A stretch of 64,000 bases of DNA from an uncultured Alphaproteobacteria bacterium. Lineage in GTDB: Bacteria > Pseudomonadota > Alphaproteobacteria > CAAHEQ01 > UBA3637. Below the pieces are notes generated by a model. The model was not told where the DNA came from. It worked only from the letters and a program-made list of their open reading frames with translations, and ran no database searches. Positions 15,663 to 23,627 of the stretch are shown here, piece by piece. A program made the translations under genes and the position numbers. Within the stretch, counting starts at the first letter, position 1. Every line of letters starts with the position of its first letter. Location of the stretch: the NCBI GenBank assembly GCA_934202735.1, contig CAKPYH010000005.1, positions 51,187-115,186 on the forward strand, written 5' to 3'.

Positions 15663-16346
15663 ATGATGAACAAGTGGTACCTGATCCTAGGATGTGTCTT
15701 TTTACTTCCGTTTTCCGTTCTGGCACAAGATAATATGGATTTATATATTGCGGCAGATGATGGAGATTTGTCAAAAGTGCGGGAACTGACCCAACAAGGA
15801 TACGATGTAAATGTTATTTGTTCAACAATATGTTCGGGTTGGACTCCTGTCATGATCGCATCGGCCAACGGACATTTTGAAATCGTCAAGTTCTTGTTGG
15901 AACATGGGGCAAATCCCAATGCACAAAATCGTTTTGGCAGAACCCCTATTATGTTTGCGACCCGTTATCATAATAAACGTATCATTGAGATTTTATTACA
16001 GTATGGGGCAGACCCGACCATAACCAGTCAAGATGAAACTCCAAACTCGGCAATGGCAGATGCCTTGATTATGTCTCTACAAGATCCGGATGTGTATGAG
16101 ATTCTGAAAATGCTTGTGCAAAAGACGGGAAATGTTCGTTTTAGTTTTTGGGATTTTACACCTTTATTGTTGGCGGTCAGAAATGATGATTACGATTTTG
16201 CCAAATACTTATTGGATCACGGGGCCGATCCTTATCAGGTTAAAACGGTACAACAAAATGGCAAAGCCGTTACGTATGATTTGAACAGTCTTGCTCAATC
16301 CGAAAAAATGGGAAACCTGATTCGTTCCTATCAAACCAAAGACTGA
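15663..16346 (+). CDS. secreted ankyrin-repeat protein
   Basis: 227 residues (tandem ATGs at 15663 and 15666; AAAGGA lies upstream). N-terminal signal peptide MMNKWYLILGCVFLLPFSVLAQD. Ankyrin repeats are DNMDLYIAADDGDLSKVRELTQQG, GWTPVMIASANGHFEIVKFLLEHGANPNAQ and GRTPIMFATRYHNKRIIEILLQYGADP, then after a spacer TPLLLAVRNDDYDFAKYLLDHGADP. Ankyrin repeats bind proteins. With Sec export this one should act in the periplasm or outside the cell. Ligand unknown. It is divergent from pal and is a single-gene unit. Confidence 0.88.
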   Translation: MMNKWYLILGCVFLLPFSVLAQDNMDLYIAADDGDLSKVRELTQQGYDVNVICSTICSGWTPVMIASANGHFEIVKFLLEHGANPNAQNRFGRTPIMFATRYHNKRIIEILLQYGADPTITSQDETPNSAMADALIMSLQDPDVYEILKMLVQKTGNVRFSFWDFTPLLLAVRNDDYDFAKYLLDHGADPYQVKTVQQNGKAVTYDLNSLAQSEKMGNLIRSYQTKD

Positions 16347-16373
16347 ACCGGTTCGCTCTTCAAGGGACAAATC

Positions 16374-16406
16374 AGAAAAAAGGCGGCACAAGATTTTGTG
16401 TCGCCT
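16374..16406 (-). terminator. terminator of the lipoprotein gene (16422)
   Basis: An 11-bp stem AGGCGACACAA/TTGTGCCGCCT with one G-T pair (16381-16391, 16396-16406), followed on the minus strand by T6. Confidence 0.8.
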
Positions 16407-16421
16407 GACTTGTACCGCCTT

Positions 16422-16946
16422 TTACCGGCCCATGGCTTTCAAGATTTTATCCCGTATCATCGCGTGTGTGTCAATTTCGGATTGCGCCTTGGCCATATCG
16501 TTCGGTGTGCTTTTTGCCGCTGCCGGAGCACCACTCATCTGAAAAGAGACCCATGATGAAATCGGATCAAAGAGGGGGTTATAGGTTGCGCCTTGTTGTC
16601 GCGCCACGATTGTTTTCCAAGCGTCATAAGTGGCTTTATTTTCTTCGGTCAACAGGCTTCTGACTTTATATCCGGCCGGACCGGCACTGTGGTTTTCCAT
16701 GCGTTGAAACCGTTGTTCATACATCGTACGGTCTTCGTCCATGCGTGGCATCAAAATGATACTGTTATCTTTCAGACGGATCCCGGCCCCGGCGGCATCA
16801 ATCAAACGCGTATCGCCTTTTTCCGTGTGTGTAATTTTGGCCGGTGTGGCGGTTGGGGTGTTTTCGGCCTTGGTGCAGCCGCCCGTCAACAGGCCGCTTA
16901 AAGCCGACATCGCGGTCAGCATGGAAAATATGTGTTTCGGTTTCAT
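16422..16946 (-). CDS. predicted lipoprotein, function unknown
   Basis: 174 residues from the ATG at 16946, chosen because GGGAG precedes it and a lipoprotein signal follows: MKPKHIFSMLTAMSALSGLLTGGC, with the lipobox Cys at 24. The mature part is hydrophilic, contains KDNSIILMPRMDEDRTMYEQRF and SLLTEENKATYDAWKTIVARQQ, and ends helical. No family is recognised. It has its own promoter, back to back with that of rpmI. Confidence 0.75.
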   Translation of the reverse strand: MKPKHIFSMLTAMSALSGLLTGGCTKAENTPTATPAKITHTEKGDTRLIDAAGAGIRLKDNSIILMPRMDEDRTMYEQRFQRMENHSAGPAGYKVRSLLTEENKATYDAWKTIVARQQGATYNPLFDPISSWVSFQMSGAPAAAKSTPNDMAKAQSEIDTHAMIRDKILKAMGR

Positions 16947-16971
16947 GGTGTATTTCTCCCTTGTTGCAGAC

Positions 16972-17000
16972 ATTATACCATAAAAACGGGTTTTTGTCAA
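16972..17000 (-). promoter_or_regulatory. promoter of the lipoprotein gene
   Basis: Minus strand: perfect TTGACA (17000-16995), 17-bp spacer, perfect TATAAT (16977-16972). Confidence 0.85.
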
Positions 17001-17031
17001 ATTGTCCCCCGGCTTGACCTGTAAAAATTGC

Positions 17032-17060
17032 TTGACAATCGCCCCAAAAGAGAGTATAAT
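17032..17060 (+). promoter_or_regulatory. promoter of rpmI-rplT
   Basis: Perfect TTGACA (17032-17037), 17-bp spacer, perfect TATAAT (17055-17060). The 70-odd base leader before rpmI could hold L20 control structure, but none was identified. Confidence 0.88.
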
Positions 17061-17139
17061 GCACCCGTTCCGGGCAAAAAGGCTCAAAAATTGGCTGCCT
17101 TCCGTTCGGTGTTTCATAACAATTTACAAAGGAAATAAA

Positions 17140-17331
17140 ATGCCAAAATTAAAAACAAAAAGCGCTGTTAAAAAACGTTTTAAGACAACCGCGACCGGTA
17201 AGGTAAAAGGCGGGTATGTCGCCAAACGCCACTTGTTGATCAACAAACCCAAGAAGATGAAGCGGAATGCCCGCGGTAGTCATACCGTCGGTGCCATTGT
17301 CGCCAAAATCGTCAAAAAGTTTATGCATTAA
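17140..17331 (+). CDS. rpmI: 50S ribosomal protein L35
   Basis: 63 residues from the ATG at 17140 (AAAGG seven bases upstream). MPKLKTKSAVKKRFKTTATGKVK, then RHLLINKPKKMKRNARG, is classic L35. It lies 12 bp before rplT, the universal pairing, and is transcribed from a consensus promoter. infC, often the first gene of this operon, is elsewhere in the window. Confidence 0.98.
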   Translation: MPKLKTKSAVKKRFKTTATGKVKGGYVAKRHLLINKPKKMKRNARGSHTVGAIVAKIVKKFMH

Positions 17332-17343
17332 GGAGGTTTCGTT

Positions 17344-17697
17344 ATGGCAAGAGTAAAACGCGGCACGACCGTTCGTGCCAAACATAATAAAATCTTGAAG
17401 TTGGCCAAAGGCTATCGGGGTCGTAATTCCAAGGTTTTTACAGTTGCAAAAGAAAAAGTTGAAAAGGGTCTGAAATACGCTTATCGGGATCGTCGCAAGA
17501 AGAAAACCGAAATCCGTCAACTGTGGATCGTCCGTATCAATGCGGCCGTTCGCGCCAACGGCATGGTGTATTCTCAATTCATGAACGGCCTGAACAAAGC
17601 GGGCATCGCTTTGGATCGTAAGGTCTTGGCCGATATTGCGTTGAATGATGCTCAGGCTTTTGCCGATTTGGTTGCCAAAGCGAAAGCGGCTTTGTAA
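17344..17697 (+). CDS. rplT: 50S ribosomal protein L20
   Basis: 117 residues. ARVKRGTTVRAKHNKILKLAKGYRGRNSK and the RQLWIVRINAAVRANGMVYS block identify L20, needed early in 50S assembly and, in several bacteria, a repressor of its own operon. AGGAGG lies just upstream. pheS, which follows rplT in many genomes, is not here; a terminator follows instead. Confidence 0.98.
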   Translation: MARVKRGTTVRAKHNKILKLAKGYRGRNSKVFTVAKEKVEKGLKYAYRDRRKKKTEIRQLWIVRINAAVRANGMVYSQFMNGLNKAGIALDRKVLADIALNDAQAFADLVAKAKAAL

Positions 17698-17714
17698 TCC
17701 ATTCGGGATAATCC

Positions 17715-17747
17715 AAACGGCTCTGACATGTATCGGGGCCGTTTTTT
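17715..17747 (+). terminator. terminator of rpmI-rplT
   Basis: AACGGC paired with GCCGTT around a long loop, followed by T6. Confidence 0.65.
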
Positions 17748-17761
17748 ATGTGCTTTTTTAC

Positions 17762-17790
17762 TTGACTTTTCATCCGAAATCGGTTATAGT
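17762..17790 (+). promoter_or_regulatory. promoter of rpsD
   Basis: TTGACT (17762-17767), 17-bp spacer, TATAGT (17785-17790). A 96-base leader follows. Confidence 0.8.
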
Positions 17791-17886
17791 AGGAGCACTT
17801 CCTGAAATGCGGGCGGTTGGAATGAGCCAAAAGCCACGTTTTATCAATGGGATAAATACTATCGGGAAACAACAGAAAGGGATACA

Positions 17887-18501
17887 ATGTCTAAAAGACT
17901 GAGTTCTAAATTCAAAATTGATCGCCGTTTGGGTGTCAATCTGTGGGGCAAATCAAAAAGCCCTGTCAATAAAAGAAACTATGGCCCCGGGCAACACGGT
18001 GCCAATCGTAAAAAGCCGACAGACTATGGTTTACAGTTGGCCGCCAAACAAAAATTAAAAGGCGTTTACGGGAACGTTTCCGAAAAGCAATTACGTAAAT
18101 ACTATGCCGAAGCCATTCGGCGTAAAGGCGACAGTTCCGAAAACCTGGTGGGTATTTTGGAATGCCGGTTGGATTCTATCGTCTATCGGATGAAATTTGT
18201 GCCGTCCGTATTTGCGGCTCGTCAATTTGTCAGCCATGGCCATGTGTTGGTCAATGGGAAGAAAGTGGACATTCCGTCCTACTTGGTCCGCCCCGGTGAT
18301 GAAATCGCCGTGCGCAGCAAGGCCAAGGATATGGCTATGGTGATTGATGCCGTGGCCAGCACGGAACGTGAAGTCCCGGACTATATGGAAGTAGATGCCA
18401 AAGACATGAAGGGTAAATTTATCCGCGTGCCACAGTTGGCGGATATTCCGTATGCGACTCAGATGGAACCGAATCTGGTTATTGAATTCTACTCTCGGTA
18501 A
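17887..18501 (+). CDS. rpsD: 30S ribosomal protein S4
   Basis: 204 residues. MSKRLSSKFKIDRRLGVNLWG, the S4 signature region RLDSIVYRMKFVPSVFAARQFVSHGHVLVNG (S4 RNA-binding domain, about 95-155) and the C-terminal IEFYSR are diagnostic. S4 starts 30S assembly by binding 16S rRNA. It is a single-gene unit with its own promoter and terminator, apart from the large ribosomal-protein clusters, as is common in Alphaproteobacteria. Confidence 0.98.
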   Translation: MSKRLSSKFKIDRRLGVNLWGKSKSPVNKRNYGPGQHGANRKKPTDYGLQLAAKQKLKGVYGNVSEKQLRKYYAEAIRRKGDSSENLVGILECRLDSIVYRMKFVPSVFAARQFVSHGHVLVNGKKVDIPSYLVRPGDEIAVRSKAKDMAMVIDAVASTEREVPDYMEVDAKDMKGKFIRVPQLADIPYATQMEPNLVIEFYSR

Positions 18502-18517
18502 TCGGGACAGAATCACG

Positions 18518-18547
18518 AAAAGCGGGGCTTTCGGCTCCGCTTTTTTT
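18518..18547 (+). terminator. terminator of rpsD
   Basis: AAAGCGGGGC paired with GGCTCCGCTT around a TTTC loop, followed by T7. Confidence 0.85.
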
Positions 18548-18693
18548 GTCGCCTTGTTGTGAAGATATCCAGAACGAATCACCCGTTCAAAAAGTATCGT
18601 TTTCAAAGGTTGAAAATGGGTTTAAAATCAGGGAAATAAATGGGAAAAAGAAAACGCCCATTTCGGCAAGTTATTGATTTCCAAATAAAAAAA

Positions 18694-18769
<76 letters not shown>

Positions 18770-18778
18770 AACGGGGAC

Positions 18779-18807
18779 ACTATATCCGAATTTGAATAAA
18801 AATGCAA
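18779..18807 (-). promoter_or_regulatory. promoter of tRNA-Thr
   Basis: Minus strand: TTGCAT (18807-18802), 17-bp spacer, TATAGT (18784-18779), nine bases before the tRNA. Confidence 0.75.
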
Positions 18808-18920
18808 GCCTTTTTTTCTTAAATCCGATATTTTTTCGGTTCCGCCGACCCGGATGAGTTTTCTGTCCGCCCCGCGATTGCTTCGGATAAAAACGAAACC
18901 GAAAATAAATATAAAAAACG

Positions 18921-18949
18921 TTGCTTTTTAGGCACAAGTAGTGTAAAGT
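18921..18949 (+). promoter_or_regulatory. promoter of lolC-lolD-HAD
   Basis: TTGCTT (18921-18926), 17-bp spacer, TAAAGT (18944-18949). Confidence 0.55.
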
Positions 18950-18981
18950 AAATCTACAGTTTGAATTGAAAAGGAATAAAT

Positions 18982-20226
18982 ATGTTTTCTAAAACCGAGC
19001 GGTTATTGGCCTTTCGCTATTTGAAATCGCGCAAACGGACGGGCTTTGTGTCTGTTATCGCGGGGTTTTCGTTTTTGGGGATTATGCTGGGTGTTGCCAC
19101 CCTGATTATCGTGATGAGTGTCATGAACGGGTTTCGGGCCGAATTGATGGGACGGATTTTGGGCCTGAACGGTCAAATGGGCGTTTATCCCGAATGGGGC
19201 GATCGGTTGGAAAATTATACGGATCAGGCGGCCCGGGTGGCCTCTGTGGATGGGGTGGTCGCCGTTGTCCCCGTGATTGACACTCAAGTCATGATTAACG
19301 CCCGTGATGCCAGTGCCGGGATTATGGTACGGGGGATTCAACCGTCCGATTTTGCGTCACGCCCCATTTTACGCGATAATTATCAAGGCTTACCCTTAAA
19401 TGAATTTTCGGACAATCAGGTTATTTTGGGGTATCGTTTGGCGCAACGGTTAGCGGTTCGGCCGGGGGATACGGTTACATTGGTGTCCCCCCGGGGCAAC
19501 ATTACAGCCTTTGGAACTATTCCCAAAATGAAGAGTTATACGGTGGTCGGTACATTTAATACGGCCATGTTTCAGTATGACGACAATTACCTGTTTATGC
19601 CCTTGAATGAAGCCAAAACGTTTTTCAAAATGGGGGATGCCGTTTCCCACCTGGAAGTTTTTATTCCCGATATGTCCCGGTTAGATACAGTGATGTTAAA
19701 TGCCTTGGATGCCTTGGGCCCCGGGGCTATGGTGTACGATTGGCGACATACGAATCAGGCGTTTTTTAATGCCATAGAAGTGGAACGAAATGTCATGTTT
19801 CTGATCCTGACCTTGATTATTGTTGTGGCGGCGTTTAATATGATTTCGGGCCTGATCATGTTGGTTCAGGACAAGGCTAAAGATATTGCCATCTTACGCA
19901 CGATGGGCCTGACTAGGGGAGGGATTCAACGGGTTTTCCTGATGTCCGGGTTGATGGTCGGCATGGTCGGCACCGTGGCGGGTGTTGCGTTAGGGCTGGC
20001 GTTCAGTTATAACATTGACGCTATTAAAACATGGCTGGAAAGCTTGTCGGGGCATGAATTGTTTTCGGCCGAGATTTACTTTTTATCGCACTTACCGGCT
20101 CAGGTGGATTTACAGGAAGTCATTATCGTGGCGGGTATGTCTTTAATTTTGGCACTGGCGGCAACACTTTATCCGTCATGGAAAGCCGGTAAAACAGATC
20201 CGGTGGAGGCTTTACGTTATGAATAA
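18982..20226 (+). CDS. lolC: lipoprotein-releasing ABC transporter permease LolC/LolE
   Basis: 414 residues. The N-terminus FRYLKSRKRTGFVSVIAGFSFLGIMLGVATLIIVMSVMNGFR is typical of LolC/LolE. A periplasmic MacB-like domain (about 45-260) follows, then three membrane segments ending in KAGKTDPVEALRYE. With LolD it extracts outer-membrane lipoproteins from the inner membrane and hands them to LolA. Only one permease gene is present, as in most Alphaproteobacteria where it presumably acts as a homodimer (LolF-type). It overlaps lolD by 8 bp. Confidence 0.95.
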   Translation: MFSKTERLLAFRYLKSRKRTGFVSVIAGFSFLGIMLGVATLIIVMSVMNGFRAELMGRILGLNGQMGVYPEWGDRLENYTDQAARVASVDGVVAVVPVIDTQVMINARDASAGIMVRGIQPSDFASRPILRDNYQGLPLNEFSDNQVILGYRLAQRLAVRPGDTVTLVSPRGNITAFGTIPKMKSYTVVGTFNTAMFQYDDNYLFMPLNEAKTFFKMGDAVSHLEVFIPDMSRLDTVMLNALDALGPGAMVYDWRHTNQAFFNAIEVERNVMFLILTLIIVVAAFNMISGLIMLVQDKAKDIAILRTMGLTRGGIQRVFLMSGLMVGMVGTVAGVALGLAFSYNIDAIKTWLESLSGHELFSAEIYFLSHLPAQVDLQEVIIVAGMSLILALAATLYPSWKAGKTDPVEALRYE

Positions 20227-20914
20227 TATCTTGGAATTGACGGGCATTGAACGGACGTATGGAAAAGGTGAAACGGCCCTGCACGTCTTGCGGGGTGTGG
20301 ATTTAACCATTCACCCCGGTGAAGTCGTGGCGTTGGTAGGACCGTCGGGTTCAGGGAAATCCACCTTGCTGCATATTGCCGGCCTATTGGATACACCGAC
20401 CCGGGGACATATTCGGGTACAAGGCCAGGAAGCGTCCCGAATGAATGATACCGGACGGACGGCTTTACGCCGGCGGGCGATGGGTTTTGTGTATCAGGCG
20501 CACCTGCTGTTGCCGGACTTTTCCGCGTTGGAAAATGTGATGATGCCGCAACTGATTGCCGGTGTGCCCCCGCGGGCCGCCAAAATGCGCGCGTTGGCTT
20601 TGTTGGAAGCCGTTGATTTGAAGAAACGGGCCACACATCGTCCCGGCGAATTATCCGGGGGTGAACAACAACGCGTGGCGATTGCCCGGGCCTTAGCCAA
20701 TAATCCGGCCCTATTGCTGGCGGACGAGCCAACGGGAAACCTGGACCCGGCAACGGCCGAAAAAGTGTTTGGTTTGTTGATGCGGTTAGTACGAGAAACA
20801 GGATTGTCGGCATTTATTGCCACACATAATCCGGATCTGGCGGCACAAATGGATCGGCAGGTTTGTGTTCAAAACGGCTTGTTGGTGGAAGTGCCCCGGA
20901 CATGCACTACCTGA
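20219..20914 (+). CDS. lolD: lipoprotein-releasing ABC transporter ATPase LolD
   Basis: 231 residues. Walker A GPSGSGKST (about 41-49), Q-loop FVYQAHLLLPDFSALENVMMP, signature LSGGEQQRVAIARAL and Walker B LLLADEPTGNLD, followed by the His switch FIATHNPDLA. It powers LolC and pairs with it by overlap. Its last 13 bases overlap the start of the HAD gene, so three genes are coupled. Confidence 0.96.
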   Translation: MNNILELTGIERTYGKGETALHVLRGVDLTIHPGEVVALVGPSGSGKSTLLHIAGLLDTPTRGHIRVQGQEASRMNDTGRTALRRRAMGFVYQAHLLLPDFSALENVMMPQLIAGVPPRAAKMRALALLEAVDLKKRATHRPGELSGGEQQRVAIARALANNPALLLADEPTGNLDPATAEKVFGLLMRLVRETGLSAFIATHNPDLAAQMDRQVCVQNGLLVEVPRTCTT

Positions 20915-21495
20915 TTGACCTGGACAATACATTATTAAAAACTTTTTATCTGGACCGGTCCGGCCATGTGCGCTTTTATTGGGCCCGGGCATTTCAAGCC
21001 GATACCGGTCAATCCGAAGCGGTGTTAGGTGAGTTATTTCAGGGGGATTTCTTGGACGCTTTGCGCAAAACGCGGGACTTGGAACCCTTTATAGATCCCT
21101 GGCTGCAAAAGTATCACTTACCTTTTTCGGCTGCTTCTTTTTTGGAATACTGGCTATCACATGATATGATTGTATGCCCACCTGTTTGGCGCTGGATAAC
21201 CGAACAAAAGCACAAGGGACATCACCTGCATATTGCATCCAATCAACCGCATGTCCGCATGGATTACCTATGGGAACATTATCCCGCCTGGCACACCCTG
21301 TTTGATCATGTGTTTACATCGGCACGCTTGGGTGTGGCAAAACCGGATTCGGCTTTTTTTGAACGGGTTTGTACACTGCTGGGCACACGGGGCGATGATG
21401 TGTGCTTGATTGATGATGAATATCCCAACATTCGGGCTGCCCGTGCCTTTGGCCTGACGGCGATTTTATACCGAACGCCGGCGGATTTACCATAA
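20902..21495 (+). CDS. HAD-superfamily hydrolase, pyrimidine 5'-nucleotidase-like
   Basis: 197 residues from the ATG at 20902. HAD motif I is YLIDLDNTLL (Asp nucleophile at about 5 and 7), motif II HIASNQPHVR, motif III lysine in LGVAKPDSAFF and motif IV CLIDDEYPNIRAAR. An alpha-helical cap lies between motifs I and II. Substrate is not defined by sequence; a phosphomonoester is expected. It starts within the end of lolD, so it is co-translated with the lipoprotein exporter, though a functional link is not implied. Confidence 0.88.
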   Translation: MHYLIDLDNTLLKTFYLDRSGHVRFYWARAFQADTGQSEAVLGELFQGDFLDALRKTRDLEPFIDPWLQKYHLPFSAASFLEYWLSHDMIVCPPVWRWITEQKHKGHHLHIASNQPHVRMDYLWEHYPAWHTLFDHVFTSARLGVAKPDSAFFERVCTLLGTRGDDVCLIDDEYPNIRAARAFGLTAILYRTPADLP

Positions 21496-21532
21496 ATATA
21501 TCTTTATTTTTCAATAGATTATTTTGGCATTC

Positions 21533-21561
21533 TTGACTTTTTTGCCTTTTTCGGGTATACT
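21533..21561 (+). promoter_or_regulatory. promoter of the unknown gene at 21568, probably leaderless
   Basis: TTGACT (21533-21538), 17-bp spacer, TATACT (21556-21561). Six bases then separate it from the ATG. Confidence 0.7.
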
Positions 21562-21567
21562 GATATC

Positions 21568-22671
21568 ATGACTCTGGAAGAAACAAATGCTTTATTTTTT
21601 TTACGACAGATGGAACTTATCTGCCATGCTCCCGAATTTATTCGGCCCGCTTTTCGGTTGGAAACACCGGCTCCGGAACATGCGGGGCTTGTGTGCGGAT
21701 ACGGGGAACAAGCCGCTTTGATCCGGCCGTCAGCCTTGAAAACATTGCCATCGGAACACAAAACATTACGCCGGGCCAACCTGGATTATATACAAATCAA
21801 AGGAATCAATTGGTTTTATAATCTGGACGAATGGCCAACGGATTTTTATGCCGATGACGGTTTACACCGGGTCTCATTATCCTTTGGCGCACCGGCGGAA
21901 GATGTACAAAGTATTCCCGGAATCGGCCCTGCCGTCAATCGGGTGTTGTCGCTTTACTCGGACGAAATTCAACCGACACCGGAACAACTGCAACAGGGCT
22001 TTTCCGACTGCATGGCTTTTAGCTACCAAAAGCACCCGCCCGAAGCGGCCTTGAAAATGGCTATCTTGAACTGTGTAGAAAGCATCAAACGCTATATCAA
22101 TCCAAACCGCTATCAGAAAACCCCCTATGATGTGGCGGTGAAAAAGGGGTTGATCGCATCAGACAAGTTATTGAGAAAATACAGGGAGATACGAGATCAG
22201 ATACGTCATACCCCTGAACAGCAACCCAAGTCCACCCCGGTATCTGCGACAGTACCGCTCATTCCCGAAGATGTCTATCGTGATTTTCAATGTATTCTCT
22301 CCCCTTTAACCGCACGCATAGGGCCCATACGATGGCCCGATGAAAATCCGATCCCCTTGTTGATTCGCAACGCGGATTCATGCCATGCTTTATGTTGTAT
22401 GAAAGACGTACAAAACTTACTGACCCCCTATAAAACTGTGGTTAAAACAAATAGTAAGCATGCAGGAAAAACCTATGATTGGCCCAAAATTACACGGGAC
22501 GGTTTGCTCTCTGCCCCGGAAGCGACCGATGCCGAACGACAAATCTTAATTTGCAATGCGGTGGCCCATCAGAACAAAGAGGCTCAGCAAGTGGCCCGAC
22601 ACTTGGATGCCGGCCATATTTTCGGGTTGGAAATGCGCCTACGGTTGAACCAAAGCCGCACACATTCCTAA
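21568..22671 (+). CDS. unknown protein, 367 residues
   Basis: I do not recognise the family. No signal peptide or membrane segment. A region YKIREIRD-like reads KYREIRDQIRHTPEQ (about residue 205-219) and fits the Rx4H spacing of HEPN ribonucleases, but the surrounding fold is not clearly HEPN, so this is only a hint. A Cys-rich point, SCHALCCMKDV, occurs near 275. Translation probably starts leaderless from the ATG at 21568. It is a single gene with a terminator-like hairpin after it and converges on the glycosyltransferase pair. Confidence 0.65.
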   Translation: MTLEETNALFFLRQMELICHAPEFIRPAFRLETPAPEHAGLVCGYGEQAALIRPSALKTLPSEHKTLRRANLDYIQIKGINWFYNLDEWPTDFYADDGLHRVSLSFGAPAEDVQSIPGIGPAVNRVLSLYSDEIQPTPEQLQQGFSDCMAFSYQKHPPEAALKMAILNCVESIKRYINPNRYQKTPYDVAVKKGLIASDKLLRKYREIRDQIRHTPEQQPKSTPVSATVPLIPEDVYRDFQCILSPLTARIGPIRWPDENPIPLLIRNADSCHALCCMKDVQNLLTPYKTVVKTNSKHAGKTYDWPKITRDGLLSAPEATDAERQILICNAVAHQNKEAQQVARHLDAGHIFGLEMRLRLNQSRTHS

Positions 22672-22706
22672 CATGCCGGGTATTTTCTCCCCGGTGTGTT
22701 TTACGG
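22672..22706 (+). terminator. weak terminator after the 21568 gene
   Basis: ACATGCCGGG can pair with CCCGGTGTGT (two G-T pairs) and is followed by TTTT. It overlaps the 3' end of the converging glycosyltransferase gene. Confidence 0.45.
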
Positions 22707-23627
22707 ATATATTTTTGTCCGGCACAGTTGACCGTATTTTTGAGAAAACTGATCAGCGGCTTGTGGACTTGTAATCAAATACTTTTGTATCTCTTCGTAA
22801 AATTCCGGGGGAATGTATCCCAATTTGTAATCGGTGATGAGCCAATCCAACCGATTGAAGAAAAAGTCATTCAGGTAAGATTGAAAACGATGAAATTCCG
22901 GTTCACGATGCAAGGTCTTATAGATACAGCAGCAAATTTTGATTTCGTCCCATAAATGTCGCTTGTCAAAACGGGTTTTGGCGGTAATTGATTGAGTATT
23001 ATCACGGCGATAATAATATAATCGTTCTCGGACAACTGTGTATGAATCGGCATAATAACAGACAACAAAATTCCAATAATTATCTTCGTGCAACAACCCT
23101 TTGGGAAATCTGATCTTGTGCTGTTTGATCAGGTCCATTTTGAATAACTTTCCCCAAGCATTCGGCGGACACCTTCCGGGATCAACAGGTTTAACAGGAT
23201 CATGGATTTTGAATTTAAACCAACTTTCAAATAAGGCATTTTCCGCTAAATTCGTCCCGATGGCCAACACATTACAATAACAAAAATCGGCTTTTGATTG
23301 TTGCAGTTGCTGGAACAGAATTTCTATATACCGGGGATCAACATAATCATCGGAATCTACAAAACTAACAAACGCCGAAGAGACATGATCTAATCCGGTA
23401 TTTCGTGCAGCTGAAAGGCCGGCGTTTTCCTGATTGAATATTAAAATCCGTGAATCGCGGCGCTGCCACCGCTTTAAAATATCGGGTGAAGAATCCGTTG
23501 AACCATCATTGACACAAATAATTTCAAGATTTTTATAAGTTTGGTGCGTTAAAGAATGTAAACATTTGTCCAAGTACCGTCCAACATTATAGACCGGTAC
23601 AACCACAGAAATTTTAGGGTTGTCCAT
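22701..23627 (-). CDS. family 2 glycosyltransferase
   Basis: 308 residues. GT-A fold: KISVVVPVYNVGRYLDKCLHSL, LEIICVNDGSTDSSPDIL, NQENAGLSAARNTGLDH and the metal-binding SFVDSDDYVDPRYIE (DxD-like). It transfers a sugar from a nucleotide donor to a cell-surface glycan or lipid; the specific sugar cannot be read. The C-terminal third is rich in Tyr and Phe. It overlaps the upstream fused glycosyltransferase by 14 bp. Base composition is visibly more AT-rich than the neighbours, which suggests horizontal origin. Confidence 0.93.
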   Translation of the reverse strand: MDNPKISVVVPVYNVGRYLDKCLHSLTHQTYKNLEIICVNDGSTDSSPDILKRWQRRDSRILIFNQENAGLSAARNTGLDHVSSAFVSFVDSDDYVDPRYIEILFQQLQQSKADFCYCNVLAIGTNLAENALFESWFKFKIHDPVKPVDPGRCPPNAWGKLFKMDLIKQHKIRFPKGLLHEDNYWNFVVCYYADSYTVVRERLYYYRRDNTQSITAKTRFDKRHLWDEIKICCCIYKTLHREPEFHRFQSYLNDFFFNRLDWLITDYKLGYIPPEFYEEIQKYLITSPQAADQFSQKYGQLCRTKIYP

